Shown here piece by piece: positions 1 through 6,615 of a DNA stretch of 7,366 bases. The stretch spans positions 1-7,366 of the forward strand of contig JADLHH010000285.1 of assembly GCA_020848855.1 (NCBI GenBank), written 5' to 3'. Position 1 is the first letter of the stretch, and every line of letters begins with the position of its first letter. The stretch is from Anaerolineae bacterium (GTDB taxonomy: Bacteria; Chloroflexota; Anaerolineae; Aggregatilineales; Phototrophicaceae). A program made the translations under genes and the position numbers. The notes under the pieces were generated by a model that ran no database searches, was not told where the DNA came from, and saw nothing but the letters and a program-made list of their open reading frames with translations.

Positions 1-422
1 ATCGTGCTGATGGGACGCACCTGCCAGGAGGCGCGCATCCCCAGCGCGAGGTTGCGCTCGAAGGTGACCTTGACGGACTCGGACGTGAACGGTGTCCCGT
101 CGTGGAAGGCGATGCCTTCCTGCAGGTGGAAGGTGTAGACCAAGCCGTCGTCGGAAATTTCCCAGCTTTGCGCCAGGAGGGGCTGGAAGACAACCTGCTG
201 TGTATCCGGGTCCCAGGTCATATCGACGAGGGTTTCATAGACGGCGCTTTGGGCGCGAGCGCTATACCATCCGTCGTGGACGTGAGGGTCGATGGAGTTG
301 GGTTCGTCCGTCTTGGCGATGACGAGTGTTCCTGTCCACTCGACAGCATCCTGGGCGAGCGCAACGCTCTGGATGAGGAATACGAGACAGATGAGCAGGC
401 TGACCAAAATGCTTCGTTTCAT
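1..422 (-). CDS. ABC transporter substrate-binding protein, family 5 (partial, N-terminal 140 codons)
   Basis: The gene starts at an ATG (420-422 on the complement) preceded by a strong AGGAGGA ribosome site at 429-435, and it runs off the left edge in frame. Residues 1-23 form a Sec signal peptide: MKR, then a hydrophobic stretch, then an ALA|Q type I cleavage site. Cys12 follows Ile, so it does not make a lipobox, and the protein looks secreted or periplasmic rather than a lipoprotein. The mature part has the usual SBP_bac_5 opening: TLVIAKTDEPNSIDPH, then AVYETLV, then LLAQSWEISDDGLVYTFHL and FHDGTPFTSESV. This family (DppA/OppA-like) delivers peptides, nickel or oligosaccharides to an ABC importer. 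The ligand cannot be told from this fragment. It lies downstream of, and in the same direction as, the GntR-type regulator. A sugar-derived ligand is a reasonable inference given the neighbouring catabolic operon, but peptides are equally allowed. Confidence 0.9.
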   Translation of the reverse strand, partial: MKRSILVSLLICLVFLIQSVALAQDAVEWTGTLVIAKTDEPNSIDPHVHDGWYSARAQSAVYETLVDMTWDPDTQQVVFQPLLAQSWEISDDGLVYTFHLQEGIAFHDGTPFTSESVKVTFERNLALGMRASWQVRPIST

Positions 423-541
423 TGTAGCTCCTCCTTGAACAGCATAAGCACATGCCACGATCGATAGTGTCCTAAGACGAGGGCTGCGTGAGCGAGCAAA
501 TATCACACTGGAACGCAAGCTATCTGAAAGTTCATTCCTCT

Positions 542-558
542 ACGAGCGTCTCGCTCGT
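542..558 (-). other. Short hairpin just past the GntR-type gene stop
   Basis: ACGAGCG (542-548) and CGCTCGT (552-558) are perfect 7-bp arms around a TCT loop. On the minus strand the hairpin begins about 7 nt after the stop codon of the regulator gene. No T-run follows in that direction, so it is not a classic intrinsic terminator. It could stabilise the 3' end or weakly separate the regulator transcript from the binding-protein gene. The rest of the 143-bp gap (423-565) shows only the binding-protein ribosome site. No convincing promoter was found there. Confidence 0.45.
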
Positions 559-565
559 TCACGTC

Positions 566-1336
566 TTAGCCGCTCGGCTGAGTTCCGTCCTTTGACTGCG
601 AAGCTCCCTGTTCGCGGACAATTTCTTCCATCCGCTGCTTGCTGTAGATGGCATGGTTGCGCATAATGCGCGCCGCGTTTTCAGGGTCGTGCTGGCGAAT
701 TGCCTCGGAAACCAGACGGTGGTGGTCGAGCGATACGCGAATGTTGGCTGAGTCTTCATAGTAGGCGTACCGGCTTTCGACCAGCGCATGGTTAATGCTG
801 TCGTTGAGTTCGATCAGAAAATCGTTGTGGGAAGCCTGGGTGATCAGGTCGTGAAATCGAATATCCGCCTTCACCGCCATCTCGATGTCATGGATGCGGA
901 TGCTGCTCTCCATTTCTTCGAGCGTTTGAAGGAGGATTTGCAGTTCGCCGCCGGTGATGCGTTCGGCAGCCAGCGCCGCCGCCTTGGGTTCGAGCGCTTC
1001 GCGGACTTCGAGCAGATTCGAGACGGCGGCGACGTTCTTGACGAGCCACGCCATCCACTGCGACTGCAGGTTCTTGCCCACGTTCGGCTCGACGACAAAG
1101 GCTCCCAGCCCCGGCTGTACCTGGATGAGTCCCAGCGCTTCCAGGATGCGCAGCGCCTCGCGCAGGGACGTTCGGCTGACGCCGAACTGCTGCACCAACT
1201 GACGCTCCGAGGGCAGCTTGTCGCCCGGCTTCAGCGTGCCCTGCTCGATCAATGCCCGCACCTGCTCCACAGCCTCGTCTGAGAGGCGGTTGTTGACGAT
1301 TGGCTTAAAAAGGTCTGGTTCGTTTTGAAATGGCAT
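566..1336 (-). CDS. GntR/FadR-family transcriptional regulator with FCD domain
   Basis: A 256-residue cytoplasmic one-component regulator. Residues about 15-82 are the GntR winged helix-turn-helix, with the signature LPSERQLVQQFGVSRTSLRE (41-60) followed by ALRILEALGLI and the wing QPGLGAFV. Residues about 100-235 are an all-helical FCD ligand domain. The expected metal/ligand positions are present: Asp158 and His162 (ADIRFH), His206 (DHHRLV) and His228 (MRNH), with the family's 22-residue spacing between the last two. FCD proteins usually bind small carboxylates, sugar acids or fatty-acyl ligands through this site. The ATG at 1336 gives the complete N-terminus; the ribosome site is weak (GGTGGA). 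Its promoter is on the minus strand at 1421-1449 and carries an operator-like site, so autoregulation is likely. Probable further targets are the binding-protein gene downstream and perhaps the divergent sugar operon. The ligand is unknown. Confidence 0.93.
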   Translation of the reverse strand: MPFQNEPDLFKPIVNNRLSDEAVEQVRALIEQGTLKPGDKLPSERQLVQQFGVSRTSLREALRILEALGLIQVQPGLGAFVVEPNVGKNLQSQWMAWLVKNVAAVSNLLEVREALEPKAAALAAERITGGELQILLQTLEEMESSIRIHDIEMAVKADIRFHDLITQASHNDFLIELNDSINHALVESRYAYYEDSANIRVSLDHHRLVSEAIRQHDPENAARIMRNHAIYSKQRMEEIVREQGASQSKDGTQPSG

Positions 1337-1408
1337 TTCTCAGTCCACCCGCTTCAGGAACAGCAAGAGAACGCGCTGGTCACGGCGAAAGATTTAAGTT
1401 GTTGGCTT

Positions 1409-1423
1409 GCTGGTCTTACCAGC
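1409..1423. promoter_or_regulatory. Candidate FadR-type operator (TGGTNNNACCA)
   Basis: GCTGGTCTTACCAGC is a perfect inverted repeat with 6-bp arms and a 3-bp centre. Its core TGGT-N3-ACCA is the pattern known for FadR-subgroup GntR proteins such as E. coli FadR and PdhR. It overlaps the last three bases of the -10 box of the regulator's own promoter and extends through the predicted transcription start. A bound protein would block RNA polymerase. That the neighbouring FCD regulator is the protein that binds here is inference. Confidence 0.7.
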
Positions 1424-1449
1424 ATACCGACAGCTTACGGCTTTGTCAA
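1421..1449 (-). promoter_or_regulatory. Sigma-70-type promoter of the GntR-type regulator gene
   Basis: On the minus strand, TTGACA (1444-1449) is a perfect -35 consensus. It is followed by exactly 17 bp and then TATGCT (1421-1426), a 4/6 match to the -10 consensus. The predicted start near 1414 gives a leader of roughly 75 nt before the regulator's ATG. The -10 overlaps the TGGTNNNACCA site. Confidence 0.7.
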
Positions 1450-1517
1450 AAAATAGTCATATTTGATTTATGACAGCGAATTTCCGGTGCATCGATGCAG
1501 CCGCTCGGATCGACTCC

Positions 1518-1546
1518 TTGCTTAGCAAGCGTCGATATGGTATGCT
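1518..1546 (+). promoter_or_regulatory. Candidate promoter of the lacI-type/reductase/kinase/dehydrogenase operon
   Basis: TTGCTT (1518-1523), 17 bp, then TATGCT (1541-1546). The -10 hexamer is identical to that of the divergent regulator promoter and has the same GG just before it. The two -35 boxes lie back to back, 68 bp apart. The -10 sits at the centre of the long inverted repeat, so the promoter and the putative operator are the same piece of DNA. The leader to the LacI-type ATG would be about 130 nt. Confidence 0.55.
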
Positions 1547-1564
1547 TACCATATCGACGCTTGC
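1525..1564. promoter_or_regulatory. Perfect 18-bp-arm inverted repeat, candidate operator over the operon promoter
   Basis: GCAAGCGTCGATATGGTA (1525-1542) is repeated perfectly in inverse at 1547-1564, around the 4-base centre TGCT. It covers the spacer and -10 of the plus-strand promoter. No T-run follows, which argues against a terminator. A related half-site recurs just downstream: GCTTACCATATC (1544-1555) and GCTTGCCATATC (1559-1570) are direct repeats 15 bp apart with one mismatch. That makes three GATATGGYAWGC-like elements in all. The obvious candidates to bind here are the LacI-type repressor encoded downstream and the divergent GntR-type regulator. LacI-family sites usually have a central CG, whereas this one has a central GC, so the assignment is open. 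Confidence 0.7.
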
Positions 1565-1686
1565 CATATCCTGGCGAGTCGGGAAGCTTGTGCCAATCAA
1601 AGCGAAGTGAGCGGTTCGGAGTGGGTGATTCTCTGTGCACGATGCGGCATTTCGAAGCTTCTGAAGGCTGACGAGGATTCCCCTTC

Positions 1687-2694
1687 ATGGCTACCATACA
1701 GGATGTCGCCAGGCGGGCAGGCGTAGCACCGATCACCGTGTCGCGCGTCATCAATCACAGCGGCTACGTCAGTGAAGAAAAACGCCAGCGCGTCGAGGCG
1801 GCTGTGCTGGCACTCAACTACATACCCAATGCCCTGGGACCCAGCCTGCGCTCCAAGCGAACCCAGACCCTGGCGGTTGTCCTTTCGGACATTACCAATC
1901 CCTTCTGGACGACGGTCGCGCGCGGAATCGAAGATACCGCCAACCAGAACGGCTACCACGTGATCATCGGCAATACGGATGAATCGCCGGAGAAGCAGAA
2001 CGATTACCTCACCTTCCTGATGAAGAAGCAGGTCGATGGCTTTCTGGTGGTTCCGGCATCGTTCAGCCCGCTTGCTCAGTTGACGAACCGGCAGATACCG
2101 TTTGTCGTCCTCGACCGACGGCTGCCGGGGGAGAAGGTCGACTCCGTTCGCTGCGACTCGGTGGGCGGCGCGTACCAGTTGACGCAGCATCTCCTGGCGC
2201 TGGGGCATCGGCGAATCGGGGTGATCACCGGACGGGAGGATCATTCGACGGCGCTTGACCGCGTGGTGGGGGCACGTCAGGCGGTGAGCGAAGCGGGCTT
2301 GGGCGAGGGCAGCCTGACGGTGTACTGGGGCGAATTCACGCAGGCATGTGGGTACGATTACGCCGCGCAGCTTCTGCGGATCACGCCGCGCCCAACCGCG
2401 ATCTTTGCCGCGAATAACTTCATTGCCATCGGCGTCATGCGCTGGCTGCGCGAGCGCGGGCTGCGTGTACCCGAAGACATCTCGGTCGTGGCTTTCGACG
2501 ACCTGCCGCCAGCCATCACGATTGACTCGTTTTTTACCGTCGCGGCACAGCCCGCCTACGAAATGGGCAGGCAAGCGACCCTTTTGCTGCTCGCCCACCT
2601 TGCCGGAGATGGCGCGACCGAGCCACAGGAAATCGTACTGCCGGTCGAGATGATCGTTCGCAAATCCAGCGGGATACCGCCGCAGAATTCGTGA
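1687..2694 (+). CDS. LacI-family transcriptional repressor
   Basis: A 335-residue protein of the family's normal length. Residues 3-23 form the LacI helix-turn-helix (TIQDVARRAGVAPITVSRVI). The linker NYIPNALGPSLRSKRTQ (44-60) follows. The periplasmic-binding-protein-like sensor domain starts at TLAVVLSDITNPFW (61-74) and includes LLALGHRRIGVITG (169-182) and IFAANNFIAIGVMRWLRERGLRVPEDISVVAFDD near 239-272. The start is supported by GAGGA at 1673-1677, nine bases upstream of the ATG. It is the first gene of the operon, 16 nt before the aldo/keto reductase, so it probably senses the pathway's sugar or an intermediate and represses its own operon through the inverted repeat at 1525-1564. In the hinge helix Gly51-Pro52 replace the usual Ala-Arg, which is unusual for the family. 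Confidence 0.95.
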   Translation: MATIQDVARRAGVAPITVSRVINHSGYVSEEKRQRVEAAVLALNYIPNALGPSLRSKRTQTLAVVLSDITNPFWTTVARGIEDTANQNGYHVIIGNTDESPEKQNDYLTFLMKKQVDGFLVVPASFSPLAQLTNRQIPFVVLDRRLPGEKVDSVRCDSVGGAYQLTQHLLALGHRRIGVITGREDHSTALDRVVGARQAVSEAGLGEGSLTVYWGEFTQACGYDYAAQLLRITPRPTAIFAANNFIAIGVMRWLRERGLRVPEDISVVAFDDLPPAITIDSFFTVAAQPAYEMGRQATLLLLAHLAGDGATEPQEIVLPVEMIVRKSSGIPPQNS

Positions 2695-2710
2695 TGATGA
2701 GAGAGGAAAT

Positions 2711-3751
2711 ATGTCGCAGCCAACAGCGCCATTCTTTGCCGCCGACGGGGTGAACCCGGACAGCGTGCCCTACAAAACCACCGCGACCGGCGCGCGAATG
2801 CCGGTCGTCGGACTCGGCACATTCGGCTCGGATCATTATTCCATCGAAGCGATTGCCGAAGCCGTGAAAGGCGCGATCGAGGTCGGCTACCGCCACATCG
2901 ACTGCGCCGCCGTCTACGGCAACGAGCACCTCGTCGGGCAGTCGCTGCGCGACGCCATGCAGTCCGGCGTCCGGCGCGACGACCTGTGGATCACCTCGAA
3001 GCTGTGGAACGACAAGCACGACGAAGCCGACGTGATCCCCGCCTGCGAGCAGTCGCTCAAAGACCTGCGGCTGGATTATCTCGACCTGTACCTGATCCAC
3101 TGGCCCTTTCCCAATTACCATGCGCCGGGGGTGGACGTCAGTTCGCGCGACCCGCACGCCAAGCCCTACATCCACGAGCATTTCATGAAGACGTGGCGGC
3201 AGTTGGAAAAGCTGGTCGATAGGGGGCTGGCGCGGCATATCGGCACCAGCAACATGAGCATCCCCAAGCTCCGGCTGCTGCTGCGCGACGCGCGCATCAA
3301 GCCAACCGCCAACGAAATGGAGCTGCACCCCCATTTTCAGCAGCCGGCGCTATTCGATTTCGTGGTCGAAAGCGGCATCATCCCGATTGGCTTCTCGCCG
3401 GTTGGTTCGCCGCGCCGCCCGGAACGCGACCGCACGGCTGACGATACGGTGGACATCGACGATCCGGTCATCCTCAGTATCGCGCGGCGGCTTAACGTTC
3501 ACCCGGCGGTCGTGTGCCTGAAATGGGCGATCCAGCGCGGCGAAGTCGTGATCCCCTTCTCGACCACGCGCAGCCACTATCTGGCGAACCTGCGCAGCGC
3601 CATTACCGAGCCGCTGACGGCTGACGACATGGCGGCGATTGCCGCAATCGACAAGAACTGCCGCTTGATCAAGGGTCAGGTCTTCCTGTGGAAAGACGGG
3701 CAAAGCTGGGAAGACCTGTGGGATACTGATGGGGAGATCACCCCGGCATAG
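2711..3751 (+). CDS. Aldo/keto reductase (aldose reductase-like)
   Basis: A 346-residue cytosolic NAD(P)H-dependent (beta/alpha)8-barrel oxidoreductase. The full catalytic tetrad is visible: Asp64 and Tyr69 (HIDCAAVYGNE), Lys97 (TSKLWN) and His130 (LIHWP). IGTSN (177-181) and NEMELHP (201-207) are the family's cofactor and barrel motifs. The phosphate-clamp segment reads VIPFSTTRSHYLANL (280-294), where most members have IPKS. The missing lysine makes NADPH preference uncertain. AGAGGA ends three bases before the ATG. The gene lies 16 nt after the repressor and 3 nt before the kinase, so it is co-transcribed with both. In this setting the likely reaction is reduction of an aldose, or another sugar carbonyl, to a polyol. 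The sugar is not identifiable. The N-terminus has a roughly 20-residue extension before the barrel. Confidence 0.93.
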   Translation: MSQPTAPFFAADGVNPDSVPYKTTATGARMPVVGLGTFGSDHYSIEAIAEAVKGAIEVGYRHIDCAAVYGNEHLVGQSLRDAMQSGVRRDDLWITSKLWNDKHDEADVIPACEQSLKDLRLDYLDLYLIHWPFPNYHAPGVDVSSRDPHAKPYIHEHFMKTWRQLEKLVDRGLARHIGTSNMSIPKLRLLLRDARIKPTANEMELHPHFQQPALFDFVVESGIIPIGFSPVGSPRRPERDRTADDTVDIDDPVILSIARRLNVHPAVVCLKWAIQRGEVVIPFSTTRSHYLANLRSAITEPLTADDMAAIAAIDKNCRLIKGQVFLWKDGQSWEDLWDTDGEITPA

Positions 3752-3754
3752 CTC

Positions 3755-5317
3755 ATGGCGCATCGCTACATTCTGACCCTGGACAGCGGGACATCCAGCA
3801 CCAAAACCGCCCTGTGGGATGAAGCCGGGCGCATCGTCGCGCAGGCGGTGTACGCCTACGCGCTCAACCGCCCGGAACCCCACTGGGCGGAAATCGACGC
3901 CAACGACTGGTGGCGGGCAGTCTGCGCGACCAGCGCCGAGGTCATCGCCAAAGCAGCCATCGACCCGCGCGACATCGCCGGAATCGGTCTCGACGGCGTG
4001 AGCTGGACGCTGATCGCGGTTGACCGAAACGCTGCGCCGCTCTCCCCGGCGATCATCTGGCTGGATCGGCGCGCGGGCGAAGAAGCGCGCTGGCTCAACG
4101 ACCGACCGGATGCACAGGAGCTGGTCAATCTGGCGGCAAACCCACTCGACTCTGCCTACATCACACCCAAGCTGCTGTGGCTGAAGCGCCACCAGCCCGA
4201 CATTTTCGAGTCGGCGCATCAATTCCTGACGGCATCCGGCTTCCTCGTCGCGCGCCTCACGGGAGTCTTCACCTGCGATTACACGCAGGCGTATGGCTAT
4301 CACTGCTTCGACATCGCGCGCGAGCGCTGGGACGAAAACGCGGCGGCGCGCCTCGGCATCCCGCTGGAAAAGCTGCCGCCGCTGTTCCCGTGTACGGCAA
4401 TCGCCGGGCAGGTCACCGCGCAGGCGGCGGCAGAGACCGGTCTCGCGCCGGGTACACCGGTGATCGTCGGCTGTCTCGATGCCGCGTCCGGGGCGCTGGG
4501 CGCGGGCGTGACCCGCCTGCAGCAGACCAACGAGCAGGGCGGTCAGGCGGGCGGCATGGCAGTCAGCCTCGATCACGTCGTCGTCCAACCCGACCTGATC
4601 TTTTCGCATCACGTCCTGCCGGGGCAGTATTTGCTGCAAGCCGGCACGACCGGCGGCGGGTCGCTTGGCTGGCTCCGTGACGTGCTCGCCCAAGCCGATC
4701 CGAGCGCCCCCAAAATCCCGTTCGAGCAGCTTAGTGAGCGTGTCGCTCACACGCCGGCAGGCGCGCACGGCGTCCTCTTCATCCCGTACATGGCGGGCGA
4801 GCGCACGCCGCTGTGGAACAGTGATGCGCGCGGCGTGTTCTTCGGTCTTTCCTACAGCACCACCCGCGACGATCTGCTGCGCGCGGTGATGGAAGGCTGC
4901 GCTTTTGCCGTCTACGACAATCTGCGGATTGCCGAGGGACGCGGAATCACCGTCACCGAATGTCTCGGCTCTGGCGGGGCAACCCGCAGCGACATCTGGT
5001 GCCAGATCAAGGCGGATATCTACGGCAAGCCGTTCACGGTCGCGCGCCTGGCAGACGGGAGCGAAGGCGGGCACGCGCTGGGGCTGTTCGCGCTGGCGGC
5101 GTCCGCCGTTCACCTGACGGATGACGTGGGCGCGTGCGTCGAGCGGCTGCTGCCGAACCGCCGCACCTTCGAGCCGTCGGCTGACCGACATACCCTATAC
5201 GAGGAACTGTTCCGGGTCTACCACCGCGTGTCCCGGCGTTTACTGGAAGATTTCGACCAACTGGCTGCCGTCTCCCGGAAGTACGGATTGGGGCGGCAGC
5301 ATTCAACGCAGGAGTAG
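3755..5317 (+). CDS. FGGY-family carbohydrate kinase (xylulokinase-like, substrate unknown)
   Basis: A 520-residue kinase with both actin-like FGGY domains. The N-terminal phosphate loop is LTLDSGTSSTKTALWDE (8-23). The PEPHWAEIDANDWW region (40-53) and AIIWLDRRA (99-107) are typical of the xylulokinase branch. Asp242 in VGCLDAASGALGAG is the likely catalytic base. The C-terminal ATP site shows TTGGGSLGWLRD (298-309) and CLGSGGATRSDIWCQIKADI (403-422). At the substrate loop, where xylulokinases carry a QMHG motif, this protein has GIGLDGVSWTLIAVD (76-90), so xylulose is not assured. The start lies 3 nt after the reductase stop. The only purine-rich ribosome site (GGGGAG, 3731-3736) is about 18 nt upstream, so translation is probably coupled to the reductase. 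It transfers phosphate from ATP to a ketose or polyol made by its operon partners. Confidence 0.93.
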   Translation: MAHRYILTLDSGTSSTKTALWDEAGRIVAQAVYAYALNRPEPHWAEIDANDWWRAVCATSAEVIAKAAIDPRDIAGIGLDGVSWTLIAVDRNAAPLSPAIIWLDRRAGEEARWLNDRPDAQELVNLAANPLDSAYITPKLLWLKRHQPDIFESAHQFLTASGFLVARLTGVFTCDYTQAYGYHCFDIARERWDENAAARLGIPLEKLPPLFPCTAIAGQVTAQAAAETGLAPGTPVIVGCLDAASGALGAGVTRLQQTNEQGGQAGGMAVSLDHVVVQPDLIFSHHVLPGQYLLQAGTTGGGSLGWLRDVLAQADPSAPKIPFEQLSERVAHTPAGAHGVLFIPYMAGERTPLWNSDARGVFFGLSYSTTRDDLLRAVMEGCAFAVYDNLRIAEGRGITVTECLGSGGATRSDIWCQIKADIYGKPFTVARLADGSEGGHALGLFALAASAVHLTDDVGACVERLLPNRRTFEPSADRHTLYEELFRVYHRVSRRLLEDFDQLAAVSRKYGLGRQHSTQE

Positions 5318-5323
5318 AAAGTC

Positions 5324-6370
5324 ATGCAAGCGGTTGTTCTGGAAAACAAGGGTGTGATGACCAGCCGGGATATTCCGACGCCGGAGCCATCGCCGGGGCA
5401 GATTATCCTGAAGGTGAAGGCGGCGTCAATCTGCGGCTCGGACATCAGCCGCTACGTCAAGGGTCACCGGATGTATCCGCTGGTTCTGGGGCACGAGGTC
5501 GCGGGCGTGATCGCGGCTGCCGGCGCGGGCGTCAGCAGCGATCTGCTCGGCAGACACGCCGCCATCATCCCGCTCGTCCCGTGTTTTCAGTGCGAGGAAT
5601 GCCAGCGCGGCTACTATTCCGCCTGCCACAGCTACTCGTTCATCGGCTCGCGTCGAAACGGCGGGTTCGCCGAATACGTCGAAATCCCGGAGCGCAACGC
5701 CCTCATCCTGCCCGACGATCTCAGCTTTGAAGCGGCGGCGCTGATCGAGCCGTCGACGGTCGCGCGTCATCTGCTCGACCTGGGCGGATTTCGAGCGGGG
5801 CAAACGGCGATGGTGTTCGGCGCGGGGTCGATTGGCTTGATGCTGGTGCAGTGGCTGCGGATTCTGGGCGCGCAGACCATTATCTGTTCGGACGTGGTCG
5901 AGGACAACCTGAAGGTGGCAAGTCAGGTCGGCGCGCATCACGCTTTCAACCCGACTATGGTCGATGTGAACGCCGAGGTCAAGCGGCTCACGGGCGAAGG
6001 CGTTGACATCGCAATCGAAGCCGCCGGCGCGACGCAGGCGCTGGCGCAGACCATCCAGGTCACGCGACCGCGCGGCACGGTGGTGCTGGGCGGCAACCAG
6101 CCGCTCGACGCCAGCCTGCCGATGCAGTTCATCGAAGACCTGATGCGCAAGGAACTGACGCTGGTGGGCGGCTTCATGTCCTACTCCGCGCCGTTTCCGG
6201 GTCACGAATGGACGGATACGATCACGGCGATTCAGGACGGCAGCCTGGACATGAACGCCATGATCTCGCATCACTTCCCGCTGAGCGCCGCCCCCGACGT
6301 GTTCGCGCAAATCGGCGCTCACCAGCTTCACCACCAGAAGATCATCCTGCTGCCGGAGCCTGACGCATGA
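5324..6370 (+). CDS. Zinc-dependent medium-chain dehydrogenase, GatD/sorbitol dehydrogenase-like
   Basis: A 348-residue MDR-superfamily dehydrogenase. The catalytic zinc ligands are Cys37 (SICGSD), His57-Glu58 (LGHEVAG) and Glu142 (LIEPSTVA). The structural zinc is held by Cys87, Cys90, Cys93 and Cys101. The Rossmann fold shows FGAGSIG (165-171), and Asp190 at the end of the second strand favours NAD over NADP. From memory of the family, SFIGSRRNGGFAEY (105-118) and RKELTLVGGFMSYSAPFPGHEW (275-296) closely resemble galactitol-1-phosphate dehydrogenase (GatD). The likely substrate is therefore a polyol or polyol phosphate, oxidised to a ketose (phosphate). GGAG (5311-5314) overlaps the kinase stop and sits nine bases before the ATG, confirming the start and the operon. 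It is the last gene of the operon before a palindrome at 6443-6464. Confidence 0.93.
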   Translation: MQAVVLENKGVMTSRDIPTPEPSPGQIILKVKAASICGSDISRYVKGHRMYPLVLGHEVAGVIAAAGAGVSSDLLGRHAAIIPLVPCFQCEECQRGYYSACHSYSFIGSRRNGGFAEYVEIPERNALILPDDLSFEAAALIEPSTVARHLLDLGGFRAGQTAMVFGAGSIGLMLVQWLRILGAQTIICSDVVEDNLKVASQVGAHHAFNPTMVDVNAEVKRLTGEGVDIAIEAAGATQALAQTIQVTRPRGTVVLGGNQPLDASLPMQFIEDLMRKELTLVGGFMSYSAPFPGHEWTDTITAIQDGSLDMNAMISHHFPLSAAPDVFAQIGAHQLHHQKIILLPEPDA

Positions 6371-6442
6371 CCGGGGCTGTTTGTCGCACGGGGGTTCATT
6401 TCGAAGCGCTGAGCGGATTACACCTGGTGATTATCCTTTGAT

Positions 6443-6464
6443 GGGGCACGACATGTCGTGCCCC
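6443..6464. repeat. 22-bp perfect GC-rich palindrome
   Basis: GGGGCACGACA (6443-6453) is followed directly by its exact reverse complement (6454-6464). It begins 72 nt after the dehydrogenase stop. No T-run follows on either side, so as a terminator it would be weak. Similar GGGGCACGnCATGnCGTGCCCC palindromes are, from memory, scattered in intergenic DNA of some Chloroflexota and cyanobacteria. It is therefore best called a candidate dispersed palindromic (REP-like) element that may also mark the operon's 3' end. Confidence 0.6.
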
Positions 6465-6615
6465 TACGCTACATCCCACGAAGGTACAATCGCTTTACGC
6501 TTGCGATAATTTATGAGGCTGCTGCCAGGACCGGCGCTGCGCTGGATGTTGAAATATGTGCGCCAGAGGAGCAGGAACGCCGGCGTTGCTGCGCGGTATC
6601 AGTGAACAAAATCGG

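Noticed and set aside
102..467. Plus-strand 121-codon frame at the left end
   Set aside because: It is antisense to the binding-protein gene, which has a signal peptide, a ribosome site and family motifs. The plus-strand frame has none of these.
488..510. GTGA...TCAC dyad in the gap before the binding-protein gene as a CRP-type site
   Set aside because: The half-sites are 11 bp apart instead of 6, and no well-formed promoter adjoins them.
1525..1564. Large inverted repeat read as a transcription terminator
   Set aside because: No T-run on either side, and it lies between divergent genes over a -35/-10 pair. An operator is the better explanation.
1597..2598. 333-codon minus-strand frame opposite the LacI-type gene
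   Set aside because: It is the mirror of a clearly coding sequence, with no ribosome site and no recognisable motif.
3350..5191. 613-codon open frame on the minus strand opposite the reductase and kinase
   Set aside because: It is antisense to two genes with complete catalytic motifs, has Arg/Ala/Asp-rich low-information composition and shows no domain. It is a by-product of GC-rich codon use.
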